Position numbers and translations under genes: made by a program | Part shown: piece after piece, positions 14,838 through 21,242 of the stretch | Numbering within the stretch: position 1 is the first letter of the stretch | Layout of the letters: the number at the start of each line of letters is the position of its first letter | Assembly: GCA_023458315.1 (NCBI GenBank) | Contig: JAEXAH010000012.1 | Span: 1-22,576, forward strand | DNA from: Pseudomonadota bacterium | Lineage (GTDB): Bacteria; Pseudomonadota; Alphaproteobacteria; Rhodospirillales; Magnetospirillaceae | DNA length: 22,576 nt | Direction: 5' to 3' | The notes under the pieces: model-generated | Databases searched by the model: none | Seen by the model: only the letters and a program-made list of their open reading frames with translations | Told to the model about the DNA's origin: nothing

Positions 14838-15869
14838 ATGTCTGCACCGGAACGCATCATTTCCCTGACCAGGACGGTTCACGAGGTGGCGGCCGACCGG
14901 ATCGAGGCCATCAAGAAAGTGACCGGCACCACCCGCATCCTGTCGCTGAACGCCTTGATCGAGGCGACGCGGGCGGGCGAGGCGGGGCGCGGCTTCGCCG
15001 TGGTCGCCAACGAGGTCAAGAACGTCTCGCACAGCATCGACGCCATCACCCGCTCGCTCGAGGGGGATTTGTCGCTGTCCATCCAGGAACTGATGCTGCT
15101 GGGCGAAAATCTGGTGCAGCAGGTGCGCGGCGCCCGGCTGGCCGATCTGGCCCTGCACATGATCGACATCATCGACCGCAATCTCTACGAACGGTCGTGC
15201 GACGTGCGCTGGTGGGCCACGGATTCGGCGGTGGTGGATTGCCTTGCCGCGCCCGACGCCGCCACCGTCGCCCATGCCGCCCGCCGTCTGGGCGTCATCC
15301 TGCAATCCTATACGGTCTATCTGGACCTGTGGGTGGCCGATGCCGCGGGGCGCGTCGTCGCCACCGGCCGCCCCGACCGCTATCCCCGCGCTTTGGGCCT
15401 GGACGTGTCGGACCAGGACTGGTTCCGCGACGCCCTGGCCACCGCCGATGGCGGCGCCTTCGCCATGGCCGATGTGGGGGCGGTTCCGGCGTTGGGCGGC
15501 GCCCTGGCCGCGACTTACGCCACCGCCATCCGCGAAGGCGGCGAGACGACCGGACGGCCGCTGGGCGTGCTGGGCATCTTCTTCGACTGGCAGCCGCAGG
15601 CGCAATGCGTGGTGGACGGCGTGCGCCTGACCGACGACGAAAAATCCCGGACCCGCTGTCTGCTGGTGGACCGCGACCACCGCGTGCTGGCGGCGTCGGA
15701 CCGCCAGGGCGTGCTGGACGAGGTGGTGGATCTGCGTGCCGCCCACGCCATGGGCGCCTATGTGGCGCCATCCGGGCTGGTGGTGGGCTATGCCGAGACG
15801 CCGGGCTATGAAACCTATCGCGGCATGGGCTGGAAGGGCGTCATCCTGCAACGCCCGGCCGACGGGTGA
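14838..15869 (+). CDS. Soluble chemoreceptor-like protein: MCP signalling tip followed by Cache-like domain
   Basis: A 343-residue protein without signal peptide or membrane helices. Residues 25-68 are a recognisable chemoreceptor hairpin tip: ILSLNALIEATRAGEAGRGF and AVVANEVKNVS, the region that contacts CheA and CheW. Only a short coiled-coil stretch flanks it (about 5-30 and 65-115). From about 118 onward comes a Cache-like sensor: LYERSCDVRWWATDSAVVDC, LDLWVADAAGRVVATGRP (162-179), SDQDWFRDAL (191-200) and GVLGIFFDWQPQAQ (243-256). Ordinary receptors have the sensor first and the hairpin last, so the order here is reversed. It likely modulates a chemotaxis array from the cytoplasm, possibly reading a metabolite or the energy state. 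Start ATG follows ACGGGGGCG. Tandem hairpins follow the stop. Confidence 0.8.
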   Translation: MSAPERIISLTRTVHEVAADRIEAIKKVTGTTRILSLNALIEATRAGEAGRGFAVVANEVKNVSHSIDAITRSLEGDLSLSIQELMLLGENLVQQVRGARLADLALHMIDIIDRNLYERSCDVRWWATDSAVVDCLAAPDAATVAHAARRLGVILQSYTVYLDLWVADAAGRVVATGRPDRYPRALGLDVSDQDWFRDALATADGGAFAMADVGAVPALGGALAATYATAIREGGETTGRPLGVLGIFFDWQPQAQCVVDGVRLTDDEKSRTRCLLVDRDHRVLAASDRQGVLDEVVDLRAAHAMGAYVAPSGLVVGYAETPGYETYRGMGWKGVILQRPADG

Positions 15870-15870
15870 T

Positions 15871-15888
15871 CCCGACCTGTCGGTCGGG
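15871..15888 (+). terminator. Hairpin 1 after chemoreceptor-like gene
   Basis: CCCGACC-TGTC-GGTCGGG, a perfect 7-bp stem with a tetraloop, beginning 1 nt after the stop codon and followed by CGTATTG. Confidence 0.5.
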
Positions 15889-15908
15889 CGTATTGCCCCT
15901 CGCCGGGC

Positions 15909-15947
15909 GCGGCTCTCCAGCCGCTTGGCCGCGGCCTCAATGGCCGC
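15909..15947. repeat. Two further small hairpins in tandem
   Basis: GCGGCT-CTCC-AGCCGC (15909-15924) and GCGGCC-TCAAT-GGCCGC (15931-15947), both perfect 6-bp stems. With the hairpins before and after, they form a run of four in 117 bp between convergent genes. Confidence 0.5.
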
Positions 15948-15950
15948 AAG

Positions 15951-15987
15951 ATACCGGCCAACAGGTCAAACAAAGGTTGGCCGGTAT
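15951..15987. terminator. Hairpin next to mipZ stop
   Basis: ATACCGGCCAAC (15951-15962) pairs perfectly over 12 bp with 15976-15987 around a 13-nt A-rich loop. It lies 3 nt beyond the mipZ stop on the minus strand and is probably its terminator, also usable from the plus strand. Confidence 0.6.
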
Positions 15988-15990
15988 GCG

Positions 15991-16776
15991 TCATGCTCCG
16001 ATGGCGTCGACCACCGCGCGCAGTTCCTGGCGGGCGGCGACGTGGCTCATGCTCATCTCGAAGCCCAGTTCCTTGTGGCGCAAATCCAGCAGGGTCAACC
16101 CCTCCAGGAACAGCGAGCGGTAGATGACGCGCTCGCCCAGGCCGGGCACCACGCGAAAGCCGACGCGCCGGGACAGTTCGGCCAGCAGCTTTTCCATGTT
16201 CTGCTTGTTGCGGGCGTCCAGATGGGCCAGACGGTTGCGCAGCACGATCCAGTCCACCACCGCCTTCTCGCCGCGCATGGCCCGCGCCTTCTTGGTTTCC
16301 CACACCATCTCGGCATAGTGGCTGGGGCGGGCGATGCGCATGGTCTGGGGATCGACCCGGGCCAGCACGTCCAGATCCACCAGCGAATCGTTCAGCGGCG
16401 TCACCAGCACATCGGCGAAGGAATGCCCCAGCCGCGACAGGTAATGGTCGGAACCGGGGGTGTCGATCACCACCACGTCATGGCTGGCGGCCAGCCGCTG
16501 GATGGTGTCCAGCAGCCGCGCCTCGTCCGCCGCCTGGTCGGCGCTGGGCGGCAGCGCCACATGGTCGGGACAGGCCAGGTCCAGTTCGGCGAAATCCTTG
16601 CGGCCGCGCCGGTTCTGGATATAGCGGGTCAGCGTCGCCTGCCGCGCGTCGATGTCGATGGACCCGACCGAGCGCCCGGCATGCAGCAGGCTGACGATCA
16701 GGTGCATGGACAGGGTGGATTTGCCGGTGCCGCCCTTTTCGTTGCCGACGACGATGATCCGCGCCTTGCCGCTCAT
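15991..16776 (-). CDS. mipZ: Division-plane positioning ATPase MipZ (ParA/MinD family)
   Basis: A 261-residue ParA-type P-loop ATPase close to Caulobacter MipZ, which forms bipolar gradients by binding ParB and DNA and blocks FtsZ polymerisation away from midcell. Seen: deviant Walker A GNEKGGTGKST (11-21, K14 and K19), SIDIDARQ (39-46, catalytic Asp D43), and Walker B VVVIDTPGSDH. Several MipZ-type stretches also match: TPLNDSLVDLDVLARVDP, DWIVLRNRLAHLDARN, RVGFRVVPGLGERVIYR and a terminal HVAARQELRAVV. The ATG at 16776 has GGGGGGAG upstream. It overlaps the stop of the molybdopterin enzyme gene by 4 nt (ATGA), an unexpected partner. No parB is nearby. Confidence 0.88.
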   Translation of the reverse strand: MSGKARIIVVGNEKGGTGKSTLSMHLIVSLLHAGRSVGSIDIDARQATLTRYIQNRRGRKDFAELDLACPDHVALPPSADQAADEARLLDTIQRLAASHDVVVIDTPGSDHYLSRLGHSFADVLVTPLNDSLVDLDVLARVDPQTMRIARPSHYAEMVWETKKARAMRGEKAVVDWIVLRNRLAHLDARNKQNMEKLLAELSRRVGFRVVPGLGERVIYRSLFLEGLTLLDLRHKELGFEMSMSHVAARQELRAVVDAIGA

Positions 16777-18806
16777 GGCTCCCCCCTTACCCACACCGCG
16801 CTGTCATGGAAGGGCGCGCCGCCATTGGGCGCCACCCGCGACGCCCCGACCAGGGTGTTGATGCCCTGGCCCTCGACGAAATCCTCGTTGGCCCAGACGC
16901 CTTCCACCGCCACCACGCCGCGTGCGATGCCGTCGGTCAGGCGGGCATGCACCACCACCGAACCGCGGCGGTTGCCCAGCCGCACAATCTGGCCATCGGC
17001 CAAACCCAGTCGCGCGGCGTCGTCGGCGTGGATCAGCGCCGTCGGCCGCGCCGCCTGTCGGCGCGAGGTCGGCGTCTCGTTGAACGTGCTGTTGAGGAAA
17101 TGGCGCGACGGCGGGGTGATCAGCCGGAACGGCATCTCGGCATCGGCCGCCTCGATCGCCGCCCAATGATCGGGCAGCGGCGGCATGTCGGGGTGGTCCC
17201 ACTGGGGGGCGAAGCGGAAGCGGCCGTCATGGCCGAAGCCGTCCAGGCAGTGCATCTGCTCGAACGGCAGCGCGCAATCCAGCCAGCGCATGGCGTGCAA
17301 TGCGTCGGCGCCGGGCAGGCCCGAGGCGCGCAGGGTGGCATCCACCATCTGCCACTCGCCGAGCCCAAAGCTGGCATGCTCGCCGCCCAGACGGCGGGCC
17401 AGTTCGCCCACCAGCCAGTGGTTGGACCGCGCCTCGCCCACCGGGGCGATCACCGGCTTGGCCGCTTGCAGGAAGGTATGGCCATAGGCGGTGTACAGAT
17501 CGGCGTGCTCCAGAAAGGTGGTGGCGGGCAGCACGATGTCGGCCAATCCGGCGGTGGTGGTCATCACCTGTTCGTGCACCGCCAGGAACAGATCGTCGCG
17601 CGCCAGTCCGCGCCGAACCTTGGCGCTTTCCGGCGCCACCGTGGCGGGATTGGTGTTCTGCACCAGCATGGCGGCCACCGGCGGTCCGCCCTTCAGCGCC
17701 TCGGGCTCGCCGGTCAGCACCGCGCCGATCTCGCACATGTCCAGCACGCGGGTCTTGCGCGGCAGGTCCAGGGCGTCGGTCAGGGTCTGCGACACCGCGA
17801 ACACCCCCGACAGGCTTTGCGTGGCGCCGCCGCCGGGATGCTGCCACGCCCCGGTGATGGCGGGCAGGCAACTGACGGCGTGGATGTTGACCGCGCCGTT
17901 GCGCGACCGGCTCATGCCATAGCCCAGGCGGATCAGGCTGCGGCGGGTGCGGCCGTAAAGGGCGGCGAAATCCTCGATCTCGGCGACGCCCAGGCCGGTG
18001 ATCTCGGCCGCCCAGGCCGGGCCGCGCGCCGCCACATGGGCTTCCAGCCGGTCGGCGTCCTGGGTGTAGCGGGCCATATAGTCGCGGTCGGCGTGGCCGT
18101 CGCGGAACAGCACATGCATCACCGCGCAGGCCAGGGCGCCATCGGTGCCGGGGCGCGGCATCAGGTGCAGATCGGCCTTTTCCGCCGTGGGCGTGCGATA
18201 GGGATCGATCACCACCAGCTTGGTGCCGCGCGCCTTGCGCGCCTGGGCGATCAGCCCCATCAACTGCACCTGGGTGGCGGCCGGGTTGCCGCCCCACACC
18301 ACCACCAGGTCGCTGTCCGCCACCTCGCGCAGATCGACGCCGCGCTTCTTGCCCACACCGGCCAGCCACCCGGCCCCGGCGATGGTGGCGCAGATGGTGC
18401 CCGCCTGTTCCGAATAGCCCATGGCCCGGCGCAGGCGGTCGGTGGCGCCGCGCTGCACCAGCCCCATGGTTCCGGCATAGAAATAGGGCCATACACTTTC
18501 CGGCCCCAGGCGGCGGGTGGCGTCCTGGAACGCCTCGGCCACCCGGTCCAGGGCGGCATCCCACGAAATCGGCGAAAAAGCGCCGGACCCCTTGGGGCCG
18601 GTGCGTTCAAGCGGTGTCAGGATGCGGTCGGGGTGGTGCACGCGCTCGGCATAGCGGGCGACCTTGGCGCAGATGACGCCTTCGGTATAGGGCATGGCGG
18701 CGCCGCGCAGGCGGCCGATGGTGCCGTCGGCATGGCGCTCCACGTCCAACGCACAGGCGGACGGGCAATCATGCGGGCAGACAGAGGGCAGGATGCTGGT
18801 GTTCAT
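16773..18806 (-). CDS. Molybdopterin oxidoreductase, DMSO reductase superfamily
   Basis: A 677-residue catalytic subunit of the bis-MGD (CISM) superfamily, with a single N-terminal [4Fe-4S] site: C10, C14, C18 and C46 (CPHDCPSAC...GVICAKV). The GTICATIAGAG segment (about 150) may hold the Mo-ligand Cys. Cofactor-binding stretches are VVWGGNPAATQVQ, LVVIDPYRTPTAEKADL and MLVQNTNPATVAPES. The C-terminal MGD-binding beta-barrel runs from about 560 (HFLNSTFNETPTS) to the final NTLVGASRVAPNGGAPFHDS. No Tat signal is seen (MNTSILPSVCP), so the enzyme is cytoplasmic. No electron-transfer or membrane subunit is encoded beside it, and the substrate is unknown. Start ATG is preceded by ACGGGGC. It diverges from the flavoprotein operon and is coupled to mipZ. 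Confidence 0.9.
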   Translation of the reverse strand: MNTSILPSVCPHDCPSACALDVERHADGTIGRLRGAAMPYTEGVICAKVARYAERVHHPDRILTPLERTGPKGSGAFSPISWDAALDRVAEAFQDATRRLGPESVWPYFYAGTMGLVQRGATDRLRRAMGYSEQAGTICATIAGAGWLAGVGKKRGVDLREVADSDLVVVWGGNPAATQVQLMGLIAQARKARGTKLVVIDPYRTPTAEKADLHLMPRPGTDGALACAVMHVLFRDGHADRDYMARYTQDADRLEAHVAARGPAWAAEITGLGVAEIEDFAALYGRTRRSLIRLGYGMSRSRNGAVNIHAVSCLPAITGAWQHPGGGATQSLSGVFAVSQTLTDALDLPRKTRVLDMCEIGAVLTGEPEALKGGPPVAAMLVQNTNPATVAPESAKVRRGLARDDLFLAVHEQVMTTTAGLADIVLPATTFLEHADLYTAYGHTFLQAAKPVIAPVGEARSNHWLVGELARRLGGEHASFGLGEWQMVDATLRASGLPGADALHAMRWLDCALPFEQMHCLDGFGHDGRFRFAPQWDHPDMPPLPDHWAAIEAADAEMPFRLITPPSRHFLNSTFNETPTSRRQAARPTALIHADDAARLGLADGQIVRLGNRRGSVVVHARLTDGIARGVVAVEGVWANEDFVEGQGINTLVGASRVAPNGGAPFHDSAVWVRGEP

Positions 18807-18866
18807 GCCCCGTACTGTATGGTGCGCGCGGCCATCGGGCAACTTCCGCAAGGTGGGGGGCGGTGC

Positions 18867-18872
18867 TATGCT
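18867..18872 (+). promoter_or_regulatory. Possible -10 element in divergent 108-bp gap
   Basis: TATGCT (4/6 to TATAAT) lies 43 nt before the TTG start of the flavoprotein gene. The -35 partner (CTTCCG, 18 nt upstream) is poor. The gap must hold promoters for both divergent units, but no strong element is visible. Confidence 0.2.
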
Positions 18873-18914
18873 GCCGCCGCATTTTGGGGACAGGGTGACA
18901 ACGGGATCAATCAC

Positions 18915-20021
18915 TTGACGAATTCGGTCTGTGAAACACTGGATTGCGTGGTTGTCGGCGCCGGGCTGGTCGGGCTGGCGGCGGCCCGCGCCCTGGCCCT
19001 GGCCGGGCGCGAGGTGGTGGTGCTGGAGGCGGGCGACGCCATCGGCGGCGGCATCTCGTCGCGCAATTCCGAGGTCATCCATGCGGGCATGTACTATCCG
19101 GCGGGCAGCCTGAAGGCGCGGCTGTGCGTGGCGGGCAACCGCCTGCTGCGCGACTTCGCCGCCCTGCACGGCGTGCCGTTCAAGATGGTGGGCAAGCTGA
19201 TCGTCGCCACCGACGATGCCGAGGCGGCGCAACTGAACGCCATTCTGGACAAGGGCCGGGTCAACGGGGTCGAGGGCCTGCGCGCCATTTCCGGCGCCGA
19301 GGCGCGGGCGATGGAACCGGCGCTGACCTGCACCGCCGCGCTGTTTTCCCCGGCCACCGGCATCATCGACACCCATGCCCTGATGCTGGCCCTGCTGGGC
19401 GAGGCCGAGGAGCACGGCGCGGTCGTCGCCTTCCGCTCGCCGGTGGTGGGCGGAAGGCCGGTCGAAGGCGGCATGGAACTGGACGTGGGCGGCGCCGAGC
19501 CGTCGCGCCTGCGCGCCCGCACCGTAATCATTGCCGCCGGTCTGTCGTCGTGCCCGCTGGCCCGCGCGCTGGGTCTGCCCGGCGTGCCCCAGGATTATCT
19601 GTGCAAGGGCAATTACTTCACCCTGGGCGGCCGCATGCCGTTCCGCCATCTGGTCTATCCGGTGCCGGTGGCCGCCGGGCTGGGGGTGCATTACACCCTG
19701 GATCTGGCCGGCCGCGGCCGCTTCGGTCCCGACGTGGAATGGATCGCGGCCGAGGATTACACCGTCGACCCCGCCCGTGCCCAATCCTTCTATGGCGCCA
19801 TCCGCCGCTATTGGCCCGATTTGCCCGACGGCGCGCTGGAACCGGCCTATGCCGGTATCCGCCCCAAGATCCAGGGGCCGGACGATCCGGCCCGCGACTT
19901 CGTGGTGCAGGGGCCGCGCGACCATGGCGTGCCCGGATTGGTGGCGCTGTACGGCATCGAATCGCCGGGCCTGACCGCGTGCCTGGCGCTGGGCGAACTG
20001 GTTCGGGAGTTGGCGGCATGA
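18915..20021 (+). CDS. FAD-dependent oxidoreductase, L-2-hydroxyglutarate dehydrogenase/oxidase-like
   Basis: A 368-residue flavoprotein of the DAO superfamily. It has the FAD Rossmann motif VVVGAGLVGLAAARAL (12-27), a VVVLEAGDAIGGG strand, and the L-2-hydroxyglutarate oxidase (LhgO/L2HGDH) signature SSRNSEVIHAGMYYPAGSLK. The signature is followed by LCVAGNRLLRDFA and HGVPFKMVGKLIVA. The C-terminal LYGIESPGLTACLALGE matches the closing family motif. LhgO oxidises L-2-hydroxyglutarate to 2-oxoglutarate, passing electrons to quinone or O2. The substrate here is inferred from family resemblance only. The start is TTG with a GGGA about 8 nt upstream; no in-frame ATG precedes the FAD motif. It overlaps the next gene by ATGA. 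Confidence 0.85.
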   Translation: MTNSVCETLDCVVVGAGLVGLAAARALALAGREVVVLEAGDAIGGGISSRNSEVIHAGMYYPAGSLKARLCVAGNRLLRDFAALHGVPFKMVGKLIVATDDAEAAQLNAILDKGRVNGVEGLRAISGAEARAMEPALTCTAALFSPATGIIDTHALMLALLGEAEEHGAVVAFRSPVVGGRPVEGGMELDVGGAEPSRLRARTVIIAAGLSSCPLARALGLPGVPQDYLCKGNYFTLGGRMPFRHLVYPVPVAAGLGVHYTLDLAGRGRFGPDVEWIAAEDYTVDPARAQSFYGAIRRYWPDLPDGALEPAYAGIRPKIQGPDDPARDFVVQGPRDHGVPGLVALYGIESPGLTACLALGELVRELAA

Positions 20022-21241
20022 AGCGTCTGGCCTTGGCCCTGACCGCGGCGTTGCTGGCCGTGTCCCCCGCCGCCCAGGCCATCGAGAAGCCGCCGGGCTG
20101 GAGCACGCCCCTGCCGGAATCGGTGCCCAATCACCGGGAAATCTGGCGCAACGTGGTGATCGAACTGGCGACCTATGCCAAGACCCGCAAGCCCGGTTTC
20201 GTGGTGCTGCTGCGCAACAGCCCGGAATTGTTCGTCAAGGGCGAGCGCGAGGTGCTGTGGGAGGAAATCCGCGACCCCGAAGGCCGCTTCGCCGAAAAGC
20301 GCCTGCCGCTGCGCAGCATCTACCGGCCGCTGATCAAGGTGGTGGACGGCATGGTGGTGGACGGCCTGTATTGCGGCGACGATGCCCTGGGCGTGCCGCT
20401 GGACAAGGCCATCAAGGACCGCGCCGCCGAGGATCTGGAGATCGCCAAGGAAAAGGCCCAGGGCTATCAGCGCCCGGCGGTGGGCCAGCCCTTCGGCCCG
20501 TTCAGCATCGATCCCAAGGAGGAGATGCGCAAGGCGGCCGAGGTGCGCCGTCAGGCCAACCGCCAGGAAAAGCAGCGCCGCCTGATCTATGCCGCCGAGG
20601 CCCTGCGCGGCCAGGGCCGCGCCCTGCTGTCCATCGAGAATTGCAAGACCCGCAAGGATGTGGATGCCGCCTACAAGGGCGCGGTGCGCGACCGCGTGCT
20701 GACCTATGCCACCATCGGCGACGAGGATCTGGCCACTCTGCAAAAGGGCCATCCCCAGCACGAGAACGCCCAACCGGTGATCGCCATCACCGGCGCCCGC
20801 AACTGGATGCCGCTGCTGCGCGCCGACCGCTTCGGCAACAAGGCGACGTGGCTGATGGCCATGGAACGCACCAACCACGACGCCATGCTGATCGACGTCG
20901 CCCATCGCGGGTCCGACCCGCTGACCAGGGACGAGGTGCGCAAGCTGCGCTTCAAGGAATTGGGGGCGCCGCGCCTGATGCTGGCGGTGCTGCCCATCGG
21001 CAAGGCGTATGACTGGCGCTGGTACTGGAAGCGCGACTGGGCCGCCGGGGCGCCGCCCTTCCTGTTCGCCCCCGACGGCGACGATCCCGGCAGCTACGTC
21101 ACCGACGTGGACGACCCGCAATGGAAGGAATTGCTGGGCAAGTACCTGGCGGGCATCATCGATCTGGGCTTCGACGGCGTGGTGCTGGACGACCTCGACA
21201 CCTATCTGTGGTTCGAGGAATTGATGCCGCTGGACCGCTGA
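20018..21241 (+). CDS. Exported TM1410/GH114-like TIM-barrel protein, apparently circularly permuted
   Basis: A 407-residue secreted protein: signal peptide MKRLALALTAALLAVSPAAQA, predicted cleavage after residue 21. The C-terminal half carries the motifs that open TM1410/MJ1477 (GH114, endo-alpha-1,4-polygalactosaminidase-like) proteins: MLIDVAH (290-296), LPIGKAYDWRWYW (325-337), PGSYVTDVDDPQWKELL (357-373) and GFDGVVLDDLDTYLWFE (384-400). The N-terminal half carries the motifs that normally close the barrel: RKPGFVVLLRNSPELF (57-72), VDGMVVDGLYCGDD (109-122) and GRALLSIENC (200-209). A charged helical segment (about 128-190) lies between. The order is thus swapped. The usual SIGE acid is K329 here, so catalysis is uncertain. 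It probably acts on or binds cell-surface polysaccharide. ATGA coupling to the flavoprotein gene is clear. Confidence 0.75.
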   Translation: MKRLALALTAALLAVSPAAQAIEKPPGWSTPLPESVPNHREIWRNVVIELATYAKTRKPGFVVLLRNSPELFVKGEREVLWEEIRDPEGRFAEKRLPLRSIYRPLIKVVDGMVVDGLYCGDDALGVPLDKAIKDRAAEDLEIAKEKAQGYQRPAVGQPFGPFSIDPKEEMRKAAEVRRQANRQEKQRRLIYAAEALRGQGRALLSIENCKTRKDVDAAYKGAVRDRVLTYATIGDEDLATLQKGHPQHENAQPVIAITGARNWMPLLRADRFGNKATWLMAMERTNHDAMLIDVAHRGSDPLTRDEVRKLRFKELGAPRLMLAVLPIGKAYDWRWYWKRDWAAGAPPFLFAPDGDDPGSYVTDVDDPQWKELLGKYLAGIIDLGFDGVVLDDLDTYLWFEELMPLDR

Positions 21242-21242
21242 C

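Noticed and set aside
16806..18914. Open reading upstream of the flavoprotein, opposite the molybdoenzyme
   Set aside because: It is a frame extension only: antisense to a conserved enzyme and low-complexity. The flavoprotein proper begins at the TTG near 18915.
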